A stretch of 64,000 nt of DNA from Bacillus licheniformis DSM 13 = ATCC 14580 (GTDB lineage Bacteria; Bacillota; Bacilli; Bacillales; Bacillaceae). Of the stretch, positions 25,641 to 33,487 are shown piece after piece. Within the stretch, counting starts at the first letter, position 1. Every line of letters starts with the position of its first letter. The notes beneath the pieces were generated by a model, which saw nothing but the letters and a program-made list of their open reading frames with translations, was not told the DNA's origin and did no database searches. Location of the stretch: assembly GCF_000011645.1 (NCBI RefSeq), contig NC_006270.3, forward strand, positions 3,742,501 to 3,806,500, written 5' to 3'. The position numbers were made by a program, and so were the translations under genes.

Positions 25641-26687
25641 CTAGTTTGCTTGTTTTGAAAGGGACAGCTGCTGACCTTTATTGAAAAATTCATTTAAGTA
25701 GAACTGCGTCTTGTATCCATCTTCAAAAGTGGCAAGAGATGCAAAATTGCGATCCCGAATTCCGTTCATCCATTGGATCAGCTGAACTCTGAAGGAATCG
25801 GCCCATCCGTAAAATTCATTTTCAGGGTCTGTCAGCCACGTGTCCGGCATTGTTATCATCTGCTCCGTCAATCCGGCCCTCAGCAAAAACTGATTTTTCT
25901 GCCGTGAATGATAGTAAAATACGCCGTTTTGGCCGTTGACCTCGATGCTGAAGCCGCACTCATCCGATTTTGTGCATTTTGACGTAATCATATTGACAAA
26001 CACATGATTTTCAAGCTGGCCGTATACTTCTGAATGATCATCAACATATACCTGTTTTTGTTCTTTTTCTTTGACGACCGTCATCATTTTGACTTTTAAA
26101 CTGTCCAGTTTAAACGGGCTGTCGAACAAATAGAGTATGAGATCGATTAAATGCACGCCCAAATCTCCTAATGCCCCGCTCGTTTTGTTGCTTTTCGAAT
26201 GATCGCGCCAAGTATATTTTTTTCTTCTCAAGGCGCTGTTTTTCTTAAAATGGACATTGATGGACAAAATATCTCCAAGTTCATTGCCGGATATCATATC
26301 TTTTAGGCGCTTAACGAATGTGAGATGGCGGTAATTGAAGCCCATGATCGGAATATAAGCGGATTGAGACGCCCTGCTTTTCATCTCCTCCGCTTCTTCC
26401 ATTGAGACAGCCATCGGTTTTTCACACAATACATACTTCCCTGCAGCCATCGCTTCAAGCGCATGTTCTTTATGGCAAAAGTTCGGCGATGAAACGATGA
26501 CTGCCGTCGACTGATTCAACAGCTCCTGCATACTGGTAAAGGCAGTTCCTCCGTATTCAAACGCACATTTACGAGAGGCAAGCGAGTTGATATCAAAAAA
26601 CCCGGAAAGCTCGGCACCTTTGACTGTTGAAAGAGCTTTCGCATGGGCTTTTGCAATTCCTCCGGCTCCTATAATTCCGATTTTCAT
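25641..26687 (-). CDS. ntdC: Glucose-6-phosphate 3-dehydrogenase NtdC
   Basis: A 348-residue Gfo/Idh/MocA-family oxidoreductase. The N-terminal Rossmann motif is GIIGAGGIAKAHAKAL. The catalytic lysine lies in CEKPMA (Lys90). GDLGVHLIDL (near residue 170) holds the conserved His/Asp of the active site. In B. subtilis NtdC oxidises glucose-6-P at C3 with NAD, giving 3-oxo-glucose-6-P for NtdA. AAGGAG lies 9 bases before ATG 26687, 13 bases after ntdB. The family match plus its two partner genes make the assignment firm. Confidence 0.93.
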   Translation of the reverse strand: MKIGIIGAGGIAKAHAKALSTVKGAELSGFFDINSLASRKCAFEYGGTAFTSMQELLNQSTAVIVSSPNFCHKEHALEAMAAGKYVLCEKPMAVSMEEAEEMKSRASQSAYIPIMGFNYRHLTFVKRLKDMISGNELGDILSINVHFKKNSALRRKKYTWRDHSKSNKTSGALGDLGVHLIDLILYLFDSPFKLDSLKVKMMTVVKEKEQKQVYVDDHSEVYGQLENHVFVNMITSKCTKSDECGFSIEVNGQNGVFYYHSRQKNQFLLRAGLTEQMITMPDTWLTDPENEFYGWADSFRVQLIQWMNGIRDRNFASLATFEDGYKTQFYLNEFFNKGQQLSLSKQAN

Positions 26688-26700
26688 CTAAGGACACTCC

Positions 26701-27549
26701 TTATCGTTTGATATGGGCTTTTAGCACTTCTAAAATTCCAGCCGTATAGCTGCCTTCTGTCATACGGGAATGGAGCGACTTGGCTTCTGCTGTCGCATTC
26801 CCCACCAGATAACCATGTCCGGTTTTTTTTAGCATATCCACATCGTTTCCGCTGTCGCCGAAAGCAAATGAATTCTCCCTCTCTATCGCGAATTTATCCA
26901 ATATAAAATCCACAATGTACGGTTTGCCTGTCCGCAAGGGGATAAAGTCCACATCATAGCTGTTTTCCGGATCGCCTGCCAAAGGGTTGCAGCGATTGAT
27001 ATTTACTCCTATTCCATGCTCTCTTGCAAGCCGCCTGATGGCTTCAAGCGCCCTCTTATCTATGCTCTCTTCCAACGATTTATAGTAATAGTTGATTTTA
27101 TAGCGGGAAAAGCCATGCTGAGTCTGAGGCACAAGCGCAATCTCATATTTTTTAGAGAGAGTCTGCTTGATTTCTTCGACCAGATCATGGGAGAAATTTG
27201 ATTCTTGCAATCGGGCTTCCCAATCTTTATCAGAGACTTGGCCTTCTTCAGAGAAATAAGTGATTTCAGTGCCAAGGTCACCGGCGACAAAATGCGGAAG
27301 ATATCGAAAGCCTCCCCGCTTCATTTTTGCAAGAACGGATGACAGGCTGCTCCCGGTCACCCAGCCGAGCAAAATCTTGTGATCAAGATGGTGCGAATGA
27401 ATAAATGTTTCAAGGTCCATGAGCGCTTTTCTCGATTCATCGGTGATGCTGTGGGCGAAATATGTCTCATCAAAATCGCAAAATACGGCGTACTTCGGCT
27501 TGTTTACTTGCTGCAAGGTGTGAAAAGAAAGTGTTTCATGATACGACAT
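26701..27549 (-). CDS. ntdB: Kanosamine-6-phosphate phosphatase NtdB
   Basis: A 282-residue HAD-superfamily phosphatase, the same length as B. subtilis NtdB. Motif I is FCDFDETYF. The specificity part NINRCNPLAGDPENSYDVDFIP is shared with B. subtilis NtdB, and motif IV is FAFGDSGNDVDML. It removes phosphate from kanosamine-6-P. ATG 27549 follows GGAGG by 9 bases; an in-frame TTG just before is less likely. The start overlaps the end of ntdA by 14 bases, so translation is coupled. Confidence 0.93.
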   Translation of the reverse strand: MSYHETLSFHTLQQVNKPKYAVFCDFDETYFAHSITDESRKALMDLETFIHSHHLDHKILLGWVTGSSLSSVLAKMKRGGFRYLPHFVAGDLGTEITYFSEEGQVSDKDWEARLQESNFSHDLVEEIKQTLSKKYEIALVPQTQHGFSRYKINYYYKSLEESIDKRALEAIRRLAREHGIGVNINRCNPLAGDPENSYDVDFIPLRTGKPYIVDFILDKFAIERENSFAFGDSGNDVDMLKKTGHGYLVGNATAEAKSLHSRMTEGSYTAGILEVLKAHIKR

Positions 27550-28849
27550 CAATTAAGGCCTCCATTACTTTGTCTTGTTCTTCTACGGTGAGCCCCGGAT
27601 AGAGAGGAAGCTGAAGCATTTGTTTATGCACTGATTCAGTGACCGGCAGTGATGTGTGCCGATAATTGGCTTTTACAAGTGGTGTGTTTTGATGATGGGA
27701 TAAAATCGGGTAGTATATATCTGTTTGGACATTATGAAATTTAAGCATCATATCTTTGACTTGGTCACGATTTCCGTTTAGTATTTTAATTGTAAACAAA
27801 TGCCATACATGATCATCGGTCATTTGAGGCAATTTGATCAGACCTCTGTCTTCATACTGCTGCAAATGCGCAATATAACGATCTGCTAAATATAAGCGCT
27901 TCAGATTATTTAAAGAAAGATATTTCATCCTTGCCAGTCCAATAGCGGCTTGCAGATTATCAATCTTAGCGTTAAAGCCGTAGTCAGCCGCCTTTTTATT
28001 TTTTTGATTCAGTTCAAAGCCGTGATACATATATTCCATGCATGCGGATGCAAATGATGGATCATCCGTCACAATTGCGCCGGCTTTTCCGCAAGTGCCG
28101 AGATTTTTATACGGATTGAAGCTTAATATGGAGCAAAGGCTGTTTTTTCCCAGATCGGAAACGCCGATCGCCTGGCAGGCGTCTTCAATAATCGGGATGC
28201 CGTATTTATCAGCGGTTTTTGCAATGGCTTCCATGTCAGGCAGCTTTCCATAAAGGTGTACAGGCAAAATGCATTTCGTTTTCAAAGTGACACATGCTTC
28301 AATTTCTGAAGGATCCATGCAAAATGTAACAGGGTCAATATCGCAGAAAATCGGAGTGCCTCCAGCTGCGAGCACGGCGTTTTCCGTTGCAGCAAAGCTG
28401 TTTGCAGGCATAATGACTTCATCACCTTGTCCAACACCCGCAGCCTTCAGCGCGACAATCATGGCATCGGTTCCGCTGGATGAAGCCATGACATGCTTTT
28501 TGCTCAAAAAAGCAGCTATTTCAGCTTCAAATACGCCAACATAAAAACCGCTTGTAAATTGCCCGGTCGGCAGCACGTCTTTCACCGCATGAACCACGTC
28601 ATCTACTTCTTCTTCTGTGATCAGTCGATGAAGCGGCATAAAGTCAACTCTGGAGGGCGGGGAATCCATTCTGTTCAGCAAATTGGCGGTTATGTCGAAT
28701 TGATCCTGCTGCAATGTCTCTTTTAATTTTTGATTGGCCAGTGTGTCGTCTATACGGCATTCACCAGCGAGCTTTCCTTCCTTCAAATCATTCAGAAGGA
28801 CAAATAGCTGTTTGCTCGTGCAAGTCATGTTTTCGTTTGCGGTTTTCAT
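27536..28849 (-). CDS. ntdA: 3-oxo-glucose-6-phosphate:glutamate aminotransferase NtdA
   Basis: A 437-residue DegT/DnrJ/EryC1-family sugar aminotransferase (B. subtilis NtdA is 441). The PLP lysine is Lys248 in SFNPYKNLG; other signatures are SSSGTDAM, GDEVIMPANSFAATENA and EDACQAIG. It has the roughly 70-residue N-terminal extension of NtdA. It aminates 3-oxo-glucose-6-P to kanosamine-6-P. ATG 28849 follows GGGGTGA by 6 bases; a longer frame to 28888 crosses the promoter. It is first gene of ntdABC-glcP and divergent from ntdR. Confidence 0.95.
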   Translation of the reverse strand: MKTANENMTCTSKQLFVLLNDLKEGKLAGECRIDDTLANQKLKETLQQDQFDITANLLNRMDSPPSRVDFMPLHRLITEEEVDDVVHAVKDVLPTGQFTSGFYVGVFEAEIAAFLSKKHVMASSSGTDAMIVALKAAGVGQGDEVIMPANSFAATENAVLAAGGTPIFCDIDPVTFCMDPSEIEACVTLKTKCILPVHLYGKLPDMEAIAKTADKYGIPIIEDACQAIGVSDLGKNSLCSILSFNPYKNLGTCGKAGAIVTDDPSFASACMEYMYHGFELNQKNKKAADYGFNAKIDNLQAAIGLARMKYLSLNNLKRLYLADRYIAHLQQYEDRGLIKLPQMTDDHVWHLFTIKILNGNRDQVKDMMLKFHNVQTDIYYPILSHHQNTPLVKANYRHTSLPVTESVHKQMLQLPLYPGLTVEEQDKVMEALIDVVS

Positions 28850-28882
28850 CAATTTCACCCCATTTTTATTATTTTGGGAAAT

Positions 28883-28899
28883 TGTCATATTTCATGACA
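28883..28899. promoter_or_regulatory. Inverted repeat in the ntdA-ntdR intergenic region
   Basis: TGTCATATTTCATGACA: perfect 6-bp arms with a 5-base spacer, between the putative ntdA -10 and start codon. It is a possible second operator or a hairpin in the ntdA leader. Confidence 0.35.
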
Positions 28900-28910
28900 T
28901 ATCTTAAATG

Positions 28911-28926
28911 ATGGAATCGATACCAT
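28911..28926. promoter_or_regulatory. Putative NtdR operator
   Basis: ATGGAATCGATACCAT: a 16-base palindrome centred on CG, broken at one symmetric pair. That is the form expected of LacI-family operators. It is the strongest symmetric element in the 106-base region between ntdA and ntdR. On the ntdA strand it fills the spacer between TTGTTA and TAAGAT, which are 19 bases apart, longer than ideal; this would suit activation by NtdR. Confidence 0.55.
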
Positions 28927-28955
28927 AACAACTCTTTTTTTCAGGAAGTGACTTT

Positions 28956-29945
28956 ATGCCTACGATTGACGAAATTGCAAAATTAAGTAATGTGTCAAAA
29001 ACAACTGTTTCAAGAGTACTGAACGATCATCCCTATGTATCTGAAGAAAAAAGGAAGCGGGTTTTGGAAGTCATCGAAAAATTGGACTACATCCCGAACA
29101 CGTCTGCACGAAAGCTCAGATCCAACAAAACGATGTTTCTCGCAGTGTCTGTCCCACACGCGGACCACCCCTTCTTCGCTCAGCTTATGAAGCATATGTC
29201 CGCTGAAGCGCTGAAACACCAATACAAAGTCATTGTGTTTCAGACGTTTTATCAAAAGCAGAATGAACTGAAAGTACTGGAGCTGCTCAAGAGGAAAGAA
29301 GTCGACGGCGTTATGCTATGCAGCCTTGAAAATGAATGGGAAGACATCAAAAAATACGTCAAATACGGTCCCGTGGTTATGGCAAATGAATTCCACGCCG
29401 AAGCGGACGTGCCGGTGATCTGCTATGACGAATTCGAAGCCGGATATAAAGGAACGGAGCTTTTTATTCAAAAAGGGCATCATTTAATGGCCTTTTGCTG
29501 TGACACGATACACAGCAAGGCCCAGATTATGAGAAAAGAAGGGTTTATGAAAGCATTGTCTGATGCAGGTTTGCGTTTCCAGGAGAAGTGGATGTTCAGC
29601 CACGCATTTACCATTCATGACGGCTTCCGCATTATGGACCAGATCCACAACATGTCCGAAAAGCCGACCGCCATTTTTACGGGAAACGACCAAGTGGCCG
29701 CAGGAATTATTAAAAGGGCCCGATATTATCAATATGAAGTGCCAAAGCAGCTTGCAGTGCTTGGATATGACAATCAATCGATCTGTGAGGTGACCGATCC
29801 GGAAATCACGACAATCGATATACCTGTTGAAGAGCTGGCTCAAAAAGCCGTATGTGCAATGGTAAACCTTCTGAATGGGGAAAGCGGCTTACAGAGGGAT
29901 GTCGTGACACTGTCCCCTGCATTAAAAATAAGACAATCTGTTTAG
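28956..29945 (+). CDS. ntdR: LacI-family regulator NtdR
   Basis: A 329-residue LacI/GalR-type regulator. The N-terminal helix-turn-helix is TIDEIAKLSNVSKTTVSRVLN (residues 3-23), followed by the hinge NTSARKLRSNKT. The periplasmic-binding-protein-like domain holds motifs such as FTGNDQVAAGII and LGYDNQSICEVTDPEITTI. AGGAAGTG precedes ATG 28956. In B. subtilis NtdR activates ntdABC in response to the pathway product, and the divergent position here agrees. Not homologous to a sugar-catabolism repressor by context. Confidence 0.92.
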   Translation: MPTIDEIAKLSNVSKTTVSRVLNDHPYVSEEKRKRVLEVIEKLDYIPNTSARKLRSNKTMFLAVSVPHADHPFFAQLMKHMSAEALKHQYKVIVFQTFYQKQNELKVLELLKRKEVDGVMLCSLENEWEDIKKYVKYGPVVMANEFHAEADVPVICYDEFEAGYKGTELFIQKGHHLMAFCCDTIHSKAQIMRKEGFMKALSDAGLRFQEKWMFSHAFTIHDGFRIMDQIHNMSEKPTAIFTGNDQVAAGIIKRARYYQYEVPKQLAVLGYDNQSICEVTDPEITTIDIPVEELAQKAVCAMVNLLNGESGLQRDVVTLSPALKIRQSV

Positions 29946-30116
29946 TATATATATTAATCTTGAACTATTTTTTATTTTATTCAGATAAAAATTTTGTTAA
30001 AAAATGGTAAAGCACGCCGCCAGAACGGTCAAGGCTGCGGTTCCTATTTTCCACCGGGAATTTGAGCCGCCCCCCTTTTGTTCGACACACTTAACAATTG
30101 GAGGCGCAGTTTTCTA
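29946..30116. other. Non-coding region between ntdR and the IS remnant
   Basis: An AT-rich part followed by CCGCCCCCCTTTTG and a 5' flank resembling an IS leader. I find no gene. A 60-codon frame on the minus strand (30044-30226) runs antisense to the IS remnant and is not credible. Confidence 0.4.
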
Positions 30117-30275
30117 ATGGCTAAATTTACAGCTGAGGAACTAAAGGGTAATTTGCGGGGAATGAAGGGCATAAACGGATCAAGATCAAATGAAAAGGCA
30201 TGAGCCTGGTACAATACCGGAATCATGCCAGTTAAACTGTTTCATGACATTTTATTGTCTAACTTTTGGAGTCAC
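30117..30275 (+). mobile_element. Decayed IS3-family (IS150-group) remnant
   Basis: ATG 30117, preceded by GGAGG, encodes MAKFTAEELKGN, the usual opening of IS150-group OrfA. Reading then breaks: GNEGHKRI continues the typical OrfA pattern one frame over (from about 30159). At 30256-30275 TGTCTAACTTTTGGAGTCAC is the inverse of the TG-ACTCCAAAAGTTAGACA type terminal repeat of this group. The whole central part is missing, so this is an internally deleted, inactive element. It ends three bases before the prmC stop codon. Confidence 0.5.
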
Positions 30276-30277
30276 TT

Positions 30278-31144
30278 TTAACTATGTTGTTCAATTACCG
30301 CGCAGACGATGCGGTCTTTTCCATTAAGATCTTTCTTCACCCGCACGTCAGCATCAGGAAAGAACCGGTGAAACATGTCTTTAACGGCATTCCCCTGAGT
30401 CCAGCCGATTTCAAACACCACCAGTGCCTGATCTGCGATGACAGATGGAATTTCCTTCATGAAACGCTTATAAAACTGCAATCCGTCAGCACCGTCCGTT
30501 AAAGCCCCGGCGGGTTCATGGAGACGGACGACATCTGACAGCGTCCTCATGTCTTCCTCGGATATATAAGGTGGATTCGAAACGATGACATCAGCTTTCT
30601 TCTGTCGCGCGATAAGCGGTTCAAGCAAATCACCGCAGAGGAAATCCACTTTCGCCCCAAGCCGGTCAGCGTTGTGTCTTGCGGTACTTAAAGCTTGTTC
30701 CGAAATATCCGTCGCCGTGACGGAAAAACGCGGGCTCTCAAGCGCAAGGGTCACTGCAATCGCCCCGCTTCCTGTACCGACATCGACAGCTTTAAGACGA
30801 TCTGTCCCGTGAAAAACTCTTTCCGCTTCGGAAAGGACAGCTTCAACGACTTCCTCTGTTTCAGGACGCGGAATCAGAACGTGTTCATTTACCGAAAATT
30901 CCCTTCCGTAAAAGGACTCTTTTCCGGTGATATATTGAACAGGCACTCCTTGATGATGAAGCTCGACAGATTTTTTAAACCTCGCAAAATCAGACTCTGA
31001 TATGACATCATGGAAGCTTGCCAACAGTTTGCTGCGGTCGATGTTCAGCTGATCTGTCAGCAAAATTTCCGCGGCATTCCGGTCTCTTCCCGCTTCCGTC
31101 AAATAAGAAGAAGCCCACCTGAGGGCTTCAAAAATTGTTTTCAT
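30278..31144 (-). CDS. prmC: Peptide chain release factor N5-glutamine methyltransferase
   Basis: A 288-residue SAM-dependent methyltransferase that methylates the glutamine of the GGQ motif in release factors. The SAM site is VDVGTGSGAIAVTLAL (about residues 118-133) and the catalytic SNPPYIS follows near residue 188. Its length equals that of B. subtilis PrmC (ywkE). It begins two bases after the stop of prfA, its substrate gene, as usual. The C-terminal stop lies just 2-3 bases from the edge of an IS remnant, so the last residues may have been altered by the insertion. Confidence 0.95.
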   Translation of the reverse strand: MKTIFEALRWASSYLTEAGRDRNAAEILLTDQLNIDRSKLLASFHDVISESDFARFKKSVELHHQGVPVQYITGKESFYGREFSVNEHVLIPRPETEEVVEAVLSEAERVFHGTDRLKAVDVGTGSGAIAVTLALESPRFSVTATDISEQALSTARHNADRLGAKVDFLCGDLLEPLIARQKKADVIVSNPPYISEEDMRTLSDVVRLHEPAGALTDGADGLQFYKRFMKEIPSVIADQALVVFEIGWTQGNAVKDMFHRFFPDADVRVKKDLNGKDRIVCAVIEQHS

Positions 31145-31146
31145 GT

Positions 31147-32217
31147 TTAGCTCTCCGCCTGCTGAAGCTTGCTTGCCTGATCCTCTACAATCAGGGCGTC
31201 AATCACTTCATCAAGCTTGCCTTCAAGGATTTGGTCGAGCTTTTGGATCGTCAAGCCGATCCTGTGATCGGTAACGCGGTTTTGCGGAAAGTTATACGTG
31301 CGGATGCGCTCAGAGCGGTCTCCTGTTCCGACGGCGGATTTCCGGTTTTGATCATATTCAGCCTGAGCTTCCTGCTGAAATTTGTCGTAAATTCGCGCGC
31401 GCAGAACCTTCATCGCTTTTTCTTTGTTTTTGATCTGAGATTTCTCATCCTGGCAAGACACGACAACACCTGTCGGAAGGTGGGTCAGACGGACGGCTGA
31501 CATCGTCGTATTGACGCTTTGCCCTCCCGGACCGCTCGATGCGAAGGTGTCGACGCGAATGTCTTTTTCATGTATATCGACTTCTACCTCTTCCGCTTCA
31601 GGCAGGCAGGCTACCGTTGCCGTGGATGTATGGATGCGCCCGCCGGATTCGGTCTCTGGAACGCGCTGTACGCGGTGTGCGCCGTTCTCATACTTCAGCC
31701 TTGAGTATGCGCCGTTCCCATTGATCATAAAAATGATCTCTTTATATCCGCCTGTACCTGTCATATTCGCTTCCATCACTTCTGTTTTCCAGCCTTGGAG
31801 CTCTGCGTAGCGGCTGTACATGCGGTAAAGGTTGCCGGCAAATAAAGCGGCCTCTTCTCCGCCCGCTGCGCCGCGGATTTCCATGATAACGTTTTTGTCA
31901 TCATTCGGATCTTTAGGGATCAGCAATACCTTCAGCTGATCTGTGAGCGACTCGATTTCTTCCTGCAGTTCGGAAATCTCCTCTTTCACCATCTCGCGCA
32001 TGTCGGAGTCAAGCTTTTCTTCAAGCATCGCTTTAGCATCGCTCAGCTGTTCCGACGCGCTACGATAACGTCTGTATACTTCAACTGTTTCCTGTAAATC
32101 AGATTGTTCTTTCGAATATTCTCTAAGCTTCTTCGGATCGTTGACAACCTCCGGATCGCTTAATAGTTCATTTAATTTTTCGTACCGGTCCTCTATCGAT
32201 TTTAAACGGTCTAACAC
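31147..32217 (-). CDS. prfA: Peptide chain release factor 1
   Basis: A 356-residue class I release factor recognising UAA and UAG. The GGQ motif is SSGPGGQSVNTTMSAV (about residues 228-243) and the codon-recognition PxT-type tripeptide lies in the preceding domain (PETESG region near residue 185). GTG 32217 is used: AGAGG lies about 9 bases upstream and the length equals B. subtilis PrfA. A GTG nine bases earlier is inside the ribosome site. Probably an operon with prmC. Confidence 0.96.
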   Translation of the reverse strand: MLDRLKSIEDRYEKLNELLSDPEVVNDPKKLREYSKEQSDLQETVEVYRRYRSASEQLSDAKAMLEEKLDSDMREMVKEEISELQEEIESLTDQLKVLLIPKDPNDDKNVIMEIRGAAGGEEAALFAGNLYRMYSRYAELQGWKTEVMEANMTGTGGYKEIIFMINGNGAYSRLKYENGAHRVQRVPETESGGRIHTSTATVACLPEAEEVEVDIHEKDIRVDTFASSGPGGQSVNTTMSAVRLTHLPTGVVVSCQDEKSQIKNKEKAMKVLRARIYDKFQQEAQAEYDQNRKSAVGTGDRSERIRTYNFPQNRVTDHRIGLTIQKLDQILEGKLDEVIDALIVEDQASKLQQAES

Positions 32218-32352
32218 GCTATTCACCTCTGTTTGCTGTGCGTAACATTCTAATTATAGTATAGGGACTCTTCCCCGTCAAAACAACTTCGCCGTTATCG
32301 GCAGCAGCCGCGTCTTTTTGCTATACTTTTAAGAAAAAAGGAGCTTGACTCA

Positions 32353-32736
32353 ATGCTGGAATCGATTCATCACATCGCCATCATATGCTCGGATTATGAA
32401 GCATCCAAAACATTCTATGTCGACAAGCTCGGACTTGAGATTCTGAGCGAAACGTACAGAAAGGATCAGGAATCATATAAACTGGACCTCTCATTAAACG
32501 GCCGCTATGTCATCGAACTGTTTTCTTTTCCGGATCCGCCCGCACGCCTTACCAGACCCGAAGCTGCCGGACTCCGCCATTTGGCTTTCACGGTGGCCGA
32601 TCTTGACCAGACCGTCAAGGAGCTCAAGCAAAAAGGCATCACTGCTGAACCGATCCGCACCGATCCCGGGACGGGCAAGCGCTATACGTTCTTCTCCGAC
32701 CCGGACGGCCTGCCTTTAGAGCTTTACGAAGCATAG
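32353..32736 (+). CDS. ywkD: Glyoxalase/VOC family protein YwkD
   Basis: A 127-residue single-domain vicinal oxygen chelate protein with paired beta-alpha-beta-beta-beta modules. Metal-ligand positions are visible: His6 in HHIAIICSDYEASKTFY, Glu in VIELFSF, His in LRHLAFTV and Glu in LPLELYE. AAAGGAG precedes ATG 32353. It matches B. subtilis YwkD in size and position between prfA and racA. Its reaction is unknown; lactoylglutathione-lyase annotations for this group are not supported. Confidence 0.9.
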   Translation: MLESIHHIAIICSDYEASKTFYVDKLGLEILSETYRKDQESYKLDLSLNGRYVIELFSFPDPPARLTRPEAAGLRHLAFTVADLDQTVKELKQKGITAEPIRTDPGTGKRYTFFSDPDGLPLELYEA

Positions 32737-32802
32737 CAACGGCTGCACCCTCTGGGGAAAAACCGCTTTCTTTGCCGAATCCCTTCTTCTTTTGTCTAAC
32801 AG

Positions 32803-32832
32803 GAAGGAGGCCTTTTCATTCAGGTCGAATAC
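32803..32832 (+). promoter_or_regulatory. Sigma-H promoter of racA
   Basis: -35 GAAGGAGGC (32803-32811), 12-base spacer, -10 GTCGAATAC (32824-32832), against the sigma-H pattern RnAGGAwWW / RnnGAATww. It lies 40 bases before the racA start. RacA is known to be sigma-H dependent. Confidence 0.7.
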
Positions 32833-32872
32833 CCTTTTTAATGAACAGTTACAGGTTAAAAGGAGGTATCTT

Positions 32873-33433
32873 ATGAATACTGCTGATGCGGCAAATGAAC
32901 TGGGGGTTTCAACCAAAACGGTGCAGCGTTGGGTCAAGCAGCTGCAACTGCCCGCTTCCCGAAATGAGCTTGGCCACTACTTTTTCACGGAAGACGATAT
33001 CGCCATTTTAAAAGAAGTAAAAGAGCAGTTGAAAAACGGTACGCCTATGCAGGATGTCACGGTCAAACGCCCGAAAAAAACCTTCTTCATCAAGAAAAAC
33101 GAAATGATTCAAACGAAAGAGCCTGCACTGCAATTGAATGAGCGGCTCGAAGAAAGGCTGCAGCGTTTTTTAGAGCATGAACAGCTTGAACGCGAGCTGC
33201 TCCAAAAGAAAATCGCCGAGCTGGAAAGAAAGCTGGAGCAAAAAGCGGACGAGGTCGTCTCCTACCAGCTTCTGCAGCAAAGGCGCGAACTTGAAGAAGA
33301 ACGGCAGCAGATCAAGCATCTCGAGCAGAAAATCAGCCAATTGGAAAGCATGAACCGCCGGGAAAAAGATACAGCCGTCAGAAGAGAAGAAAAAAAACCG
33401 AAGAGCAAATTGAAATCGATCTTCTCTTTTTAA
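32873..33433 (+). CDS. racA: Chromosome-anchoring protein RacA
   Basis: A 186-residue protein that tethers the origin region to the cell pole at sporulation. A MerR-like helix-turn-helix occupies the N-terminus (TADAANELGVSTKTVQRWVKQ). A long coiled coil rich in Glu, Leu and Gln spans about residues 75-165. A basic tail (KKPKSKLKSIFSF) probably contacts the pole through DivIVA. ATG 32873 follows AAAAGGAGGT; the longer frame from 32792 has no support. B. subtilis RacA has 184 residues. Confidence 0.94.
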   Translation: MNTADAANELGVSTKTVQRWVKQLQLPASRNELGHYFFTEDDIAILKEVKEQLKNGTPMQDVTVKRPKKTFFIKKNEMIQTKEPALQLNERLEERLQRFLEHEQLERELLQKKIAELERKLEQKADEVVSYQLLQQRRELEEERQQIKHLEQKISQLESMNRREKDTAVRREEKKPKSKLKSIFSF

Positions 33434-33437
33434 AGCG

Positions 33438-33484
33438 CAAAAAAGCTTGCAAGGCCATAAACGGCTTCTTGCAAGCTTTTTTCT
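33438..33484 (+). terminator. Bidirectional terminator racA / ywkB
   Basis: AAAAAAGCTTGCAAG and CTTGCAAGCTTTTTT form a 15-bp perfect stem with a central loop, giving T-runs on both strands between convergent racA and ywkB. Confidence 0.9.
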
Positions 33485-33487
33485 TAC

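Noticed and set aside
25565..25693. 43-residue extension of the GlcP-like transporter
   Set aside because: It crosses the ntdC-glcP hairpin and overlaps ntdC; AAGGAGTG marks ATG 25564.
30044..30226. 60-codon minus-strand frame between ntdR and prmC
   Set aside because: Antisense to the IS OrfA remnant and without a ribosome site.
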